64,000 nt of DNA from Parietaria judaica. Lineage: Eukaryota > Streptophyta > Magnoliopsida > Rosales > Urticaceae. Positions 10,898-22,995 of this stretch are shown here, piece after piece. Under the pieces are notes generated by a model, which worked only from the letters and a program-made list of their open reading frames with translations, did not search any database and had not been told where the DNA came from. Each line of letters opens with the position of its first letter. Position 1 is the first letter of the stretch. Both the position numbers and the translations under genes were made by a program. The stretch lies in the NCBI GenBank assembly GCA_954871525.1, contig OX940863.1, forward strand, positions 5,184,001-5,248,000, read 5' to 3'.

Positions 10898-13058
10898 GTA
10901 TGTACGTACTACACTCACGTACCTAGTGAATCCGTAAAATTAACATGGATTTTACATAAGAAGGTCGCCATGGGAAGCCTGGCATGAACAAATTAAGCGT
11001 CGACTTTAAATCATCCTGTTATATAATGGCAGTTTTTTTCTTCTTAATTGACAGAATTACCCTCATATATTCATCAAAGAAGAAGAAATGTCAAAAATAA
11101 CTCAAAGCAGTTTAAATACAAGATATTCACGAAGCTAGCTTTTCGAAGAACACCCATAACAATATGAATAAATTTTGTAGATATTAATACCATCTTTTTC
11201 AATATCCTGATTTTGTCTCCACAAATTTAGTTTCATCTGTGCAAGATTCCCACATATTTAGTGTTAATACTTTTGAAACATACAAAATTCATAGGAAATT
11301 TATTTCTATTTTTAATATAATAATGCTAGCGCTTTATATGTTGGTATGATAACGATCTAAACACTTAGCTACTTTCGATTATATTTATCACGTTTGATTA
11401 AATATATCATTTCGTAAGCACCCACAAAGTTGTTTCGCTTAAGGCCCCACAAACTCAGGGCCTGCTCTTATAATTTGTCACAAGAATTTCTTCAGAATTG
11501 GGTATTATTTCTATTGAGATCGAACGCTAATATCCAAATCCAAAAATAAAAGTTTAGTGGTTTGTTGTCAGGTACGTTTAGTTGTTGCTTGCAAATCATT
11601 TTCACTACAATCGATCAATATATTAGAGTAATGCCCTTACTAATTGATCAACTTGATGACTCTACTTCGCGTCTTTCGTGAATCTCCAAAACTCAACCAC
11701 ATTGAAACAAAAACAGTTGAAGATGAGAAACTCATTTTGATCCCATTTGGTTTGTGTGTTGTTTTTGCTCTCTCGAAGTTCATCGCAGCCTGCAAGAAGC
11801 CTCCCGTGTACTGCATCATCACGGAGTACATGTCCCAAGGAACCCTGAGGATGTACCTCAACAAGAAGGAGCCCTACTCGCTCTCCACCGAGACCATCCT
11901 CCGCCTCGCCCTCGACATCTCCCGCGGGATGGAGTACCTGCACTCGCAGGGCGTCATCCACCGCGACCTCAAGTCCAACAACCTCCTCCTCAACGACGAC
12001 ATGCGCGTCAAGGTCGCCGACTTCGGCACCTCCTGCCTTGAGACGCAGTGCCGCGAGACCAAGGGCAACATGGGGACGTACCGCTGGATGGCGCCCGAGA
12101 TGATCAAGGAGAAGGCCTACACCAGGAAGGTCGACGTGTACAGCTTCGGCATCGTGCTTTGGGAGCTCACAACGGCCTTGCTTCCCTTCCAAGGGATGAC
12201 GCCTGTGCAGGCTGCCTTCGCTGTCGCGGAAAAGGTCAGATGGTGTTCCGATAGTGTATGCGGTGTCGGGAAACGCGTAACGTTTTTTGCGATTTAAACT
12301 CGATTTTTTCCTAAGATTGTTGAGCTTGAGATTGGTTCACTAGTAGTGATACAATGGTTCACTAGGGATCTAGAAATTTTGAACAAAAACACCAACGCAT
12401 ATATTTTTAATCGGAGAAAAATTGAAGCAAAATTCAGAAATGAAAATCATTATTTTTAATTTTCTAGTAAAACATATAGATTTTTTTAAGTGACAAATTT
12501 TTAATATATCAATTAAAAGTTTTTTCTTTCTTAAAAAATATCAATTCACGCGGGTTCAATTGACCCTTTATCGGCTACTAATTCGAGATTAACACAATGT
12601 CGATGCTCAACACGTAAATTACATTGTAGTGGCGATCAATCAACTTTTTTTTTTCTCTTTCCAAATTTCTTTATTTTACAAATCCAACAAACACATCCAT
12701 TTTTTCTTTTAATTTTCATTTTTTAGAAATTTAAGTTCGAAAAGAAGCTTGTGAGGCAAGTAACAAAAAAATTGATATTGATTGTGCGCTAATTCTGTCG
12801 AGGGGGCAGAACGAAAGGCCTCCGCTACCAGCGAGTTGCCACCCTGCGCTCGCCCACCTCATTAAGCACTGCTGGGCAGCGAACCCCTCAAAGCGGCCGG
12901 ACTTCAGCAACATCGTGTCGGTTCTGGAGAGATACGACGAGTGCGTGAAGGAGGGCCTCCCCCTCACCCACCACTCGAGCTTTGTCTCCCGCAACGCCAT
13001 TCTCGACCGCCTCAAGGGCTGCGTCTCCATGAGCTCCTCCATACCTGTACATGCCTGA
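10421..13058 (+). CDS. HT1: HT1-like Raf-type Ser/Thr protein kinase (three exons, 381 aa)
   Basis: Exons are 10421-10861, 11779-12234 and 12810-13058, joined by GT-AG introns that keep frame; total 381 residues, close to Arabidopsis HT1 (~390). Kinase landmarks: glycine-loop region ASGAHSRIYRG (91-101), catalytic Lys111 in VAVKMV, HRDLKSNN (208-215), DFG at 228-230, YRWMAPE (248-254) and the C-lobe DVYSFG segment. The N-terminus is Gly/Ser/Ala-rich and basic; the tail past the kinase domain is short. HT1 is a MAPKKK-like kinase known in Arabidopsis guard cells, where it links CO2 sensing to stomatal opening under control of MPK12/MPK4. Near-full-length resemblance supports orthology, though a close paralog is possible. 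Exons are GC-rich while introns are AT-rich. No damage is seen. Confidence 0.93.
10865..10897 (+). repeat. (TC)n(TA)n microsatellite in HT1 intron 1
   Basis: A compound dinucleotide repeat begins just after the GT donor of intron 1. It is likely polymorphic and makes the local pyrimidine tract long next to the donor. Confidence 0.9.
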
Positions 13059-13936
13059 CACCATATTGCCTCTTGAGGTATTGTTATTTGTAGTACATAT
13101 TTATATGATGTTATAACTTGCTTTCCTTCTTAGCATACTAATTAATTAGTTTCATTAATTGTGATTTGTAAATGTTACTTTCTTTCAAAGGTGTAATGTA
13201 ACTATCTTTTAGGTTTCAAATATGCATATGCTGCTTATGATTAGTTGAAAAAGTGACCGCTAATTTTGGGACGGAGGACATTCGTTTTTTTTCTTTTCTT
13301 CTTTCCATTTATTATATGTCGTAGAACTCGAACCTTACAAGTCACTTGTGACTTTATATAATTATTAAATTTTTGAGAAGCTATACAGTATGTACTATGT
13401 ACCCAACCTATATTATAATTATATACACAAAACTGAAAAAAATATAATAATTAATTCTTTCTTTAATTTGAGTATTTTTGCAATATTCTTCTCATCTCAG
13501 TTACAGACAAAATCAATCATTTTTTAGCTTCTAAACTTGTCGAACGTGTAAAAATGGCAGTGCAATGTATTTTTCTTTTCAATTTACGCGTGATTATGGT
13601 ACTGAAAGTGACCGGACTGTGTGATATATAATAAACACACGTACATTCTTAATTTCCTATATATAATACTAGGGCCACAAAAGACTACGTAGTCAAACAC
13701 GTCTGGTTGATAAAATGGATGGGTCATTATCACATATACTACGTGATTCCATCATAAAAGTCGCGACCAAGTCCATTCTTTATTTTATTTTATTGCTTCT
13801 CTTTTCTGTGCTGAAAGCCAAAATTTCATGATACGTATGATCTTGATAGAACATATATAGATGATATGCTATACCATTATGAATCAACCATAAAAACTAA
13901 CGAACATAAAAAGTAAGTTTACACAAGGATTTGACA
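13059..13936. other. 3' flank of HT1, AT-rich
   Basis: No coding frame or paired repeat recognised; probably holds the HT1 3' UTR and terminator, which I cannot place exactly. Confidence 0.4.
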
Positions 13937-14945
13937 TAAAATTAAGGGTAAACTGCGGCTAATGTACCCAATGTTTGATTTTCTGCGGATTATGTACACA
14001 ATGTTTATTTTCGGCGGCTAATGTACCCAATGTTTGATCCGTTAGATATTTTCGTGTTTTCCGTCAGTTGACCGTTAGAGATGATTCCTCCTCTATAGGT
14101 ACACTTTTCGTATTTTTGACATAACTCACTCATTTTTTTGTCCAAATTTTATGCACGACATATGGTTGGAAAGATAAGAGATAGATCTACAACTTTGGAA
14201 TTTTAAGTTTTGTAAAAATAGTTTTTGAAAAATATGAAATTTTAATTACAACGTAAAACTGGACATTAGTTTAATGCAAGAAATTTGTTTAGAGCAAATT
14301 TTAATATACTTAATGACTTTTTATGATGAAACGTAAAACTAAAAAGTTGTAGATAAATGTTTTATCTTTCCAACGGGTGTTTATTTATAAATTTTGGACA
14401 AAAAATTAGTGAGTTATGCCAAAAATAGGAAAGATTATTTCACATCACATCTTTCATATTTTTGGCATAACTCACACATTTTTTGTCACAAATTTATAAA
14501 TAAACACCCGTTAGAAAGATAAAAACTTATCTATAACTTTTTAGTTTTACGTTTCATCATAAAAAGTCATTAAGTATATTAAAATTTTCTCGAAGTAAAT
14601 ATATTGAATTAAACTAATGTCCAATTTTACATTGTATTTGAAATTTCGTATTTTTCTAAAACTTATTTTACAAAACTTAAAACACCAAAGTTGTAGATCT
14701 ACCTCTTAACTTTCCAACCATAGGTCGTGCATAAAATTTGGACAAAAAATGAGTGAGTTATGTCAAAAATACGAAAAGTGTACCTATAAAGGAGGAATCA
14801 TCTCTAACGGTCAACTGACGGAAAATACGAAAATATCTAACGGATCAAACATTGGGTACATTAGCCGCCAAAAATAAACATTGGGTACATAATCCGCAGA
14901 AGATCAAACATTGGGTACATTAGCCGCAGTTTACCCTAAAATTAA
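13937..14945. mobile_element. Long-hairpin MULE (991 bp) with perfect 9-bp TSD
   Basis: The element 13946-14936 begins GGGTAAACTGCGGC and ends with its reverse complement. The two arms, each near 490 bp, pair almost to the centre. The arms contain ACCCAATGTTTGAT-type short direct repeats near each end. Target duplication TAAAATTAA is present at 13937-13945 and 14937-14945 without mismatch; 9 bp is the Mutator-superfamily length. No open frame is carried. If transcribed it would fold into a long hairpin, a possible siRNA source (inference). Confidence 0.92.
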
Positions 14946-17900
14946 TGAAAATAAGTATCTAATTACAACAAGTTCCAATCTGAAAAGTAGCAAGCCGTTT
15001 GCATGAACCGAAAGATCTTAAATCCGATTCTTTCGTTTCTACCATAGAGCCCTCAAAATATCCAATAAAATAAATTCGGGAAGAAAAAACGGATTCAGGA
15101 TGAAAAGTCCAATATATAAATTCAAAGATTGTCCCGTTACTATTTCTTCACCACAAATCACAATCTATTTTTGTTTTTTGTCCTCCTCTTCTTTGAAAAT
15201 GTCAAAATGCACAATATGTCAAACCGACAACGTTTGACAAAAATCCAACCATATCGGATAAGCAATCAAAGGTGATCATAATTGTGATATGCACTAATCT
15301 TATTTGTATTTTTGTGATTAATTTAGCAAGTCAAGAGGTGATAAGAAAATAGTTTCTTCATTGATTCTACTTTGGAGGGTCAATATCAAATTCAATTGAA
15401 AAGCGTATAAAAATCCCCACCCTCGAACACCCACCAAAATATAAGAATAAACGTTTATGTCTATGCAAAAATAAAAAAAATAACCCTTTTAGAATTAAGT
15501 TGATCTAACATAAAATAAGAGGTTATATAGCGTATTCGATGAGTGTTTTGATTTTCAGTTGATTTTGTATTATTTTCAAACTAAGAATTGCCTTGTACTT
15601 AATCATACTTTGAGCATCTTGATGACTATATCAAACAATTAGACGAAGTCAAAGTTACGAGTCTTCTTTCAACCATTTAATTAATCAAATGTGACAACGA
15701 AGTGTCCAATGAGTAATAACTAATACATTATCATCTAGCAACCGCCAAAGAGTTGAATGGAACAAAATGTCCAATTTTTATTGTCGTTTATTCTTTCTAC
15801 TTTGCAAATCTCATCTCACTAGCAATAAAGCTCCAAATCCATGACCAAAAACATATTTTGGCCAGTGACGAGATTAAGAATTACATTAAAAAAATTATAT
15901 ATATATTTTTTTATTAAAATTTACACAAACCCCACCTGCTCAAGTTTTAGGATTTTAGCTACATACGAATTAAGAAGAATCACAATGTAGACGTACCATA
16001 TGATACTCTTTTTAGCAAGTCGTAAATGAAAATTTGATATTAAATTCTATTTTAATGAACTTTAGTTTTAATATATTAATTAATAATAATTTAATTTAAA
16101 TCGTCGAATCGATTTGTAATACAAAAAGCGTTAATTCTAAACTTATCCGGAACATAAAAAATTAAAAACGATAATTCAATTTCTTTCACAAATTATACTC
16201 TAACATGCAGTGGGGTATTTAGAAGAAATTGAAATTTACAGTTGGGAAATAAATATAGAACCTGATGAAATGCATGTATTTTAGAGAATAATTTGAGAGT
16301 AGTAATGAGGTTAAGGAATCCCCGACATGATTGATTAAAATTGGTTTGAGTTTAAGCCAAAAACAAAAAGAAGACGAAGATCTTCTTAATGAAAAAGCAC
16401 GGGATTCAGGGACAACCGAGGTAACAGTGAGGCCTCGCCGAGACTTGAGCTACTTGTCCCCTCTTTCGCTACTGCATTCCCAAAATACCCCTCGCTGCTC
16501 AATCGTTCATTATATGGGGATTAATTCAAATTATGTAAAATTATTGACATATTCTCAAGTTCAAAAATTTGATGAGTTATTAATGATAAAAGTACTAAAG
16601 TTTGTTTGGAGAGCTACATGGGACTTTAATTTATTTTTACTACTAATTTTTTAACATAGAAAATTTACTCTTAAAATTCAATAAATTTTTAGAAATTTTC
16701 GCTCTATGTATACCTAATAAAATAGGTTACAGATTTGGACACGTGTTGCATATATTGGTTTATTTCCAAAATTAGGTACCGATTAGTACGGCTTGGGCAA
16801 TTTTTTCTATCGACTAGGTGAGCAATGGTCCACGTGTGTTGGACTCACAAACTAAAAATGGTGACAATCAACCAAGTTGTTGAGATAAAAAGCATCCAAA
16901 TTTGTGCTTATACTTGCCCAGTGTAGTTGTTGAAACTTGCAAACTAGTAAAAAGCTTCCTGTTTGTTTTTTTGGATAATTCATCGGCCTTTTCCTCACGG
17001 ATGGTTGTGTGTCTTTCACTTCTATATATTGTCCTTTATTGCGGTCTATTTCAATTTCTTTTTCGACAAGAAAGTGGTAAAAAAAGTCGTTTTAATATTC
17101 GAAATACAAAATATACTTGTTTGTAAGTTGTAGCATAAAAATAACTGGTTTTATTAATAAAAAAACATATTTACGTGTAATTTTTGCATTTTTTAATTGA
17201 CCACCAGACAAAACAAGTTTTGTTATACTTGTAACACATTTATACTGTCTTTGTTTGAAATACTTGAAAATTAAAATGCACCACTGATTTAGAATAAAAT
17301 CTATAAATTTTTTGTCAGTTCAAATTGAAGAAAGATAGTGAAAAACGATCATTGACAAGCCTTTTACTTTTGCACATTATACTATTATTATATTATTCTA
17401 AAAGCAATATTTATATAGTTCATTTAATTGTGCTTTATTAGTTCTCTTATAAAATAATCCTATTAACTTGGTAATAATTTATTTGAGTATAGAGCATGAA
17501 CATGCAACATTTTCTTATTGCGAGACATGTCAGCAGAAGAAGGGCAAAACGGTCAGAGTGAAGAACAATTATCGAAGGAATAAAAACCGACATGGAAAAC
17601 AACGAAAGGATTTTGGACGTAAGTGAATAGTGGGACTTCTTTACTCCTGAGCTACTTTGTTTGCTTTTATCGAAGCTCCTTTACTTTTGCCGACCTCGTT
17701 AATTGAGAGTGGGGCACACAGCCAAAAACGACATACTTATTAATTTACAATCATGCCCCTTAATACTTCAGGTACCTTCAAGTACACTGCACTCCAGTAA
17801 AACGACACTCCACAGCCCACAGGGGTAGTTTGGGAGCAAAATCAACAAGTAGGAAAGGCCCCTATTTTGCCATGCACACGATTTTAAGATTCATCTCTAA

Positions 17901-18285
17901 CAACGGCGTCGTTTTGGATATTTTAAACAAAAACACTATTCCGGTTTTCATGGGTGATCTTGTTATATTATTTAATCCATTTCTTTGGTACTAAAGGGGT
18001 CGTTTTGGCTTAATTATACCTTCTAATTTCTAAAGATTCCTACTTTCCTTTGCCCTAATCAAACGTTAAGTAGTTTTGCCACCACAATCAAACAGTATCA
18101 GTACCGATTTTTGCGTGTCTGAAAAGAATATTAACTCCAATAAAATGTACTCAAAATCAAGATGCCCAGTATATACAGACAGGATAATTTACAACCCAGA
18201 AGGCTAACATCAAGAATTCAAGATCAATAAACGTTAAGTATTGATTAGACCTTTTAATTAATAATAATAATCCCTAATTTTAGGA
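14946..18285. other. AT-rich intergenic region between convergent genes
   Basis: About 3.3 kb with no recognisable family motif in any frame and no paired repeat ends seen by eye. It separates the 3' ends of HT1 and the minus-strand gene at 18286-18942. Confidence 0.45.
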
Positions 18286-18942
18286 TTAATCAAACCCAAA
18301 TCCCAAAAACCCTTTAAAAAAGCTACGAGCGATCTTTCTCACCTGGGAACACGCTTCCTCGCCTCTCGGCTCCGACTCGTCCCCTGATGAACTCACCGCC
18401 GCAACTCGCTCCTCCGACTCACCCTCCAAAACGACACCGTTTTCGTTCCCGTTTCCGTTCCCGTCGCCGCCTTTCTGCTTGTTCTTCTTCTTCTTTTTCT
18501 TCCCAGCACCTCTCGACGCCTCAGCCTCAGCCTCTCCTGACCCGCCACGCGTCCGATCCGGCTCGCTCCTCGACGAGCTCACCTTCGCCTCCGGTTCCGA
18601 CTCGGGCGGTTTCTTCGACTCGCCGTCGCGGGCTTCGTCGGCGAGGATGATTTCGTCCATGAGGGTGTCGTTCGGGGAGGAGTGCCAGCGCCGCGAGAAG
18701 GCGGAGTAGCAGTTGTAGCAGTCGCACCAGAACCGCGGCGCGTGGTTGCCGGCGGCGATGCGATACGACTCGTCGTTGGTTCTGATACCGTGTTGGAGGA
18801 TGTAGGCGAGGGCTTCGCGGTCCTCCGGCGAGAGCTCCGCCGCTTGAGCCTGGAGCGCCGCCGAGAGGCACGAGAGGTTCTGGTTCGGCGGCGGCGGCGA
18901 GGGGTGCACTGTGGACTTGTGGCGGCGAGGCTTCTTCTTCAT
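18286..18942 (-). CDS. Uncharacterised plant protein with CDC-NCY motif (218 aa)
   Basis: Single-exon frame starting ATGAAGAAGAAGCC. The N-terminus is basic (KKKPRRHKS) and Pro-rich. A helical segment around LSPEDREALAYIL (residues ~38-50) is followed by FWCDCYNCYSAFSRRWHSSP (~71-90) and LMDEIILADE. The centre is Ser/Glu-rich with a lysine run and an NGNGN-rich stretch, and the C-terminus VRKIARSFFKGFLGFGFD is hydrophobic. I recall plant proteins of unknown function sharing the CDC-x2-CY...RW-x-SSP-x5-I-x-EII core; no function is established to my knowledge. The paired cysteines could bind metal, but that is speculative. Codon use is GC-rich, unlike the surrounding sequence, which supports a real gene. 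Confidence 0.8.
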   Translation of the reverse strand: MKKKPRRHKSTVHPSPPPPNQNLSCLSAALQAQAAELSPEDREALAYILQHGIRTNDESYRIAAGNHAPRFWCDCYNCYSAFSRRWHSSPNDTLMDEIILADEARDGESKKPPESEPEAKVSSSRSEPDRTRGGSGEAEAEASRGAGKKKKKKNKQKGGDGNGNGNENGVVLEGESEERVAAVSSSGDESEPRGEEACSQVRKIARSFFKGFLGFGFD

Positions 18943-19414
18943 GATCGGAGGTTGGAGGAGAGAGGGTTTGGGTTTAGAAGGTTTGAACTTTGAAGAAGAA
19001 GAGTCGCTCTGGTTTTATTCGAGAGACATTGGAGTTGGTGACGTGTGTCGGGGCTCGGTTCAGTGAGCAGTGATCGCCTGCGACGCGGTACTGCCTTGGA
19101 ACTTGGAACATGGAAGTGGTGAGCTCTCATGCTTGCAACCGCCACAACTGAGTCAACTTATTTAACTATAGTTAGTTTGTTTTGTTGCACTTGTAGGAAA
19201 ACGACATGTTTTTTCGGCCAAATTTTGCGGTAAAGATAACACTTTAATACGTGTCCTAAAAATTGTTAGTTTTTATTTTTATTTTTGTAGCACTTTAAGT
19301 TGTTGATTTTTATTTAATTTTTTTTAGGCTTAGAATAAAAAAAAATTAAACATTTAATTAAAAATGTTAATATTGATTTTTTTAAAAATTAGTTGTATGT
19401 ATACCTGAAATTTG
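18943..19414 (-). other. Probable 5' leader and promoter of the CDC-NCY gene
   Basis: The region upstream of the minus-strand ATG stays GC-rich to about 19145. It contains a 68-codon upstream frame whose TGA overlaps the main ATG (ATGA). Beyond that it turns AT-rich. No TATA box is assigned. Confidence 0.35.
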
Positions 19415-19659
19415 TGTTAATTCATAGGCGGAAGTATGTTATGAGTGGGTGGGGCTCAAGCCCCTCCACTTAAAAAAAATTTATGCATTATGTTCCTAAG
19501 TTTCTTCTTTTTTGTAGTGTAAATTTTCATACAATTTCAATTCAAGCCCCCTTAATTTTTATTAATATTTTTATATAACCCTCTTAAATATAATCTTTGG
19601 CAAGAAATTTAGTCTAGCCCCCCCGGGATGTTAATCCTGGTTCCGCCAATGTGTTAATT
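19415..19659. mobile_element. hAT-like MITE (229 bp) with 8-bp TSD
   Basis: The element 19423-19651 has ends CATAGGCGGAAG and CATTGGCGGAACC (reverse complement of the right end). The target duplication TGTTAATT at 19415-19422 and 19652-19659 is perfect. Eight bp and CA-type termini fit hAT. It is non-coding. Confidence 0.8.
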
Positions 19660-19727
19660 AACTTTTAACGCGTGAAATTTACTATAGATTAGTATCTATT
19701 AAACTATTCACAGAGAAGTAGCTATAT

Positions 19728-19769
<42 letters not shown>

Positions 19770-20419
19770 ATTGAGCCGAAAAAAGATAGTTGTATTATAT
19801 AATAACTGATTTTCAGAAGTACATTGTTAATTTGTTATTGTCAACTACCTAGTTGTACATTATGAATTCAATTGTTTATTTATTTTAGCTTTATTGGTAG
19901 GCAATAATACCGTTTGATGAAGTCACGAAATGAATATTAAATTGCTTGAATAATGCAATTATCATCTCTTATAAAATCTATTAAAAATCTACTCACTCTA
20001 ATGTAGGATTTACGCGTATTATTCGTTGACATTTTAGTTCTAGAATTTTGAAAATCCCAACACTTGGAATTTCATTTTGGATAATGGACTAACAAACGTA
20101 TAAATGGGGGCTAATTGACTTATGTTCTCATGCCAGTCCGAATGTAGTTAAATTGGTATTTATCATTGACTTTTACGTTACAGCAATCAATTAGCGTAAC
20201 GACACGGTTATGAGTGTCGTTTAGGCGAGTTGACTCGTTCTGCTCTCGAAGTTGTCAAACAATGGATTAGGAGGCTAATGTGACTTTTTCAAATATTGCA
20301 ATTTCACACATTTCATATGATAGATTTATAACGTAGAAACATGAAACTCTTGCATTAATAATAGTTTTATATTCTTCATTAAGTGTGTCAGCTATTCAGC
20401 TACGAAGAAAGCAAAACAT
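19660..20419. other. AT-rich intergenic stretch with TA run
   Basis: Contains a TA microsatellite at about 19735-19767; otherwise nothing recognised. It lies 3' of the minus-strand esterase gene. Confidence 0.5.
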
Positions 20420-21859
20420 CTAAGAAGAGCTTTGAAGACGAGATTTGATCCATGATTCCAAATACTTGAGCTCCTCACCGGAAATTGAATGGCCGAGACC
20501 CGGATAAGCCTAAAAATTCAGAGCCCCGAAGCTCATTAGAAGTCAAACATCAACAAGAAAAGCAAACTCAATCTTGACTTGCGTTTATATACCTTAAACT
20601 CGCAACTGACCCCAGCCTTCTCAAGAAATGGCAGACCCGCTTGCCCGGCTTCGAAGAGAACTGTCGGGGTCGGCCAAGCCATGAGACCACAGAATTGGTG
20701 TCTGCAAATAAATTTAGGCTTCACCTTCTAAGAGCTCTTGATCAAAAAAAAAGAAAAGAAAAACAAAAAAAGCTACATAATTTGGTTGCAACGATTACCC
20801 TCTTAGCATCGGGTGGAAATTGTTCTACCAACGTCGAATTGAACGGAACCCAACCGCTAAAAACTGCACCGCCTCCGAGAGTCTTCGGGTACATAAGAAC
20901 GCTGGTCAATGTCAGAGCACCTGATCACAGAGCTTTTAGTATTTATCACATACAAAATGCAATGTAGATTCACCGATCAGATAGACAAAAAAAAAAAAAA
21001 AATGTGCCTCCTTGACTGAATCCGCACACGAATACGTTCTTCGGATCAGTGCCGGCTGCTAGTTCCTTGTCTATCATCTTATGAACTTTCTGAACTGCTT
21101 TCAGCAAGCTACGTTCTTCTTTTGGCGAACTCTGAAACACACGCGTTGACTTAGTTTGATTCACAATTAAAGACGCGAATTAACTGTATAGAAACCGAGG
21201 TTCCGATCCGGTTTCAATTAGGCAATGGAACATGCACACAATCTAACAATCAAAGTTCCTTATACAGCTTATGATAACATTCATATCAATCTATGTAAAA
21301 CCAGAAGATACAGATTCAGGAGAACGAAGATTCGGACTTACAGCCGTCACGGGAATCTCGAGAATGTCGAACCACGAAGGCATTACAGAACCATCTAAAA
21401 GGGGAAAAAGAATCAGTTCCCAAGAAAAAGCTCAGAGGAAAAGTATATTCTGGAATGTCAAATAATAGAAAATCGAAGCCATGGTTTCAATCAACATGTT
21501 CATCATTCTCATCGTTATCTCCAAGAAAACTGTTGATAATAGCAATGAAGACCGATCAAACCAAACAAACAGGTAGGGTTTTGAGACGAACAATTACAAG
21601 TGACCGGATTCTGAGGAGCAGAAGGGAAGGACCAGACCGTGTTCTTGAACTGCGGCGAAGAGAAGAACGACCTGATCGGCTCGTTGGCGGGCCCTGAGTC
21701 GCCCAAGCCGTGGAGCCACAGAATGAAGCTCCGACCTGCCATGGCGTCCGGGTTTCTCAACCGCGACGAGTCTCTGTGGCTGAGTAGAATGAAGGTGAGA
21801 GTGAGGGTTACAGTTATGGTGAAAAGAGCTAGTGGCTTGGCTAACAGCACGAGCTTCAT
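20420..21859 (-). pseudogene. SOBER1-like carboxylesterase, six exons, frameshift in exon 5
   Basis: Minus-strand exons: 21592-21859, 21342-21394, 21008-21131, 20799-20920, 20593-20701, 20420-20509. The product matches plant SOBER1/TIPSY1-type esterases (acyl-protein thioesterase-like alpha/beta hydrolases): LWLHGLGDSGPANEP, nucleophile Ser146 in GFSQGG, WSHG with Asp200, and GLGHS with His232. An N-terminal hydrophobic segment before MAGRSF suggests a membrane anchor or signal, as I recall for homologues in other plants. Exon 5 is 109 nt where the family reading needs 108. An extra C in the CCCC run (20666-20669, + strand GGGG) shifts the frame, giving a stop after about 215 residues and losing the catalytic His in exon 6. 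Intron 3 uses a GC donor (GGAG-GCACAT). All other domains are preserved, so this is either a young null allele or a one-base sequence error. Confidence 0.85.
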
Positions 21860-22039
21860 TGGCCTTCTTCCATGGAATGGAAGATCTACCCAACAAAGCT
21901 TACGATCTGGAAATGTTGGAGGTGAAGAAACTGGATCACCACTCGCTTATTGGGCCTGTGCAAATGGCCCGTTTAACCAAACCCAGCCCGTTGACTTTGA
22001 AGTAACAAGAAGCATCATTTTTTGGGATTTTGGCGGCAA

Positions 22040-22995
22040 AAATCTCTAAGGGTGTGTTTGTTTGCATTAAGATCTAGACGTCTGAATCTGAATGCACGTC
22101 TGTTTATTAAGATGTGACGTCTGAATCTGAATGAGACATAATTAAGTCTGTTTGCTTTTAAGATCTGAATACGGTCTGAATGTAATTTTACTTTTTAGTG
22201 ATTTTTTTTTATATAATTCATATTTATTATAAATTTAGACCATACTTATATGAAAATAAATATTTAAGATTTGATAAAATATTATGAACCGTAAAATATC
22301 TATCATGCTATTATTTTTTTAAATAATATAAATATTTAAATATTATTCGTGATATTATATATAAATTATTGATTAATTTTAATTTTATTAATTTATTTCT
22401 TTAATTAAGAAAATAATTCACTAATTAGATAAATTATTTTATAAAATTTATATTCGTATAATTTTGTATGATAAAATTAATTTGATAAATTAGTTAATTA
22501 TTTAATCCATATATTAATTATTATTTTTAATTTATTAGGTTTTTAATTTATTTTTATCAAAAAATTCGAATTTCACGTTTTAAATAAATCATCAAAACTA
22601 TATCTTCCCACCTATCATTGGATTCCTCTCGTCGCAAGCTTTCCAACGGTATATTATATGAGTCAATCCGACGCTCGAAAAAAAGTTACGGAGTTTTGAA
22701 GATTAGAGGAGGAGAAAGAAAAATAAAATAAAAATAAATTATAAATTATAAATGAACCAAACAATACGTAAGAAGTGGTGAAAAAGAAGATGACATGTCA
22801 ATAAAGAGGGAGAAGAGAGAGAAATAACAAGTCTTAATGATATTAAGACTTTGTTTAAGGTCTGACCGAATAAGAGCCTATCCAGACCTATTCAGTGCTT
22901 TTAAAATAAAAAAATAAATGCACTTAATAGTTGTAAATATGATTTATTAAGATTCAGATGCCTATTAAGTGCAAACAAACATAGCCTAAATCTAT
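22040..22995. mobile_element. Non-autonomous hAT-like element (940 bp)
   Basis: The body 22048-22987 begins AAGGGTGTGTTTGTTTGCA and ends with the near reverse complement of AGGCTATGTTTGTTTGCAC. Subterminal GTCTGAATCTGAATG-type motifs repeat at the left end and related motifs occur at the right. The flanking 8 bp are AAATCTCT and AAATCTAT (7 of 8). Ends and TSD length fit hAT. The interior is very AT-rich and non-coding. Confidence 0.75.

Noticed and set aside
10409..10918. Long antisense and alternate-frame ORFs over HT1 exon 1
   Set aside because: They overlap the kinase exon, have Arg/Pro/Leu-rich low-complexity content typical of GC-rich shadows, and lack any motif.
11662..12192. 176-codon minus-strand frame over HT1 exon 2
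   Set aside because: Mirror of a conserved kinase exon with strong third-position GC bias; no family signature.
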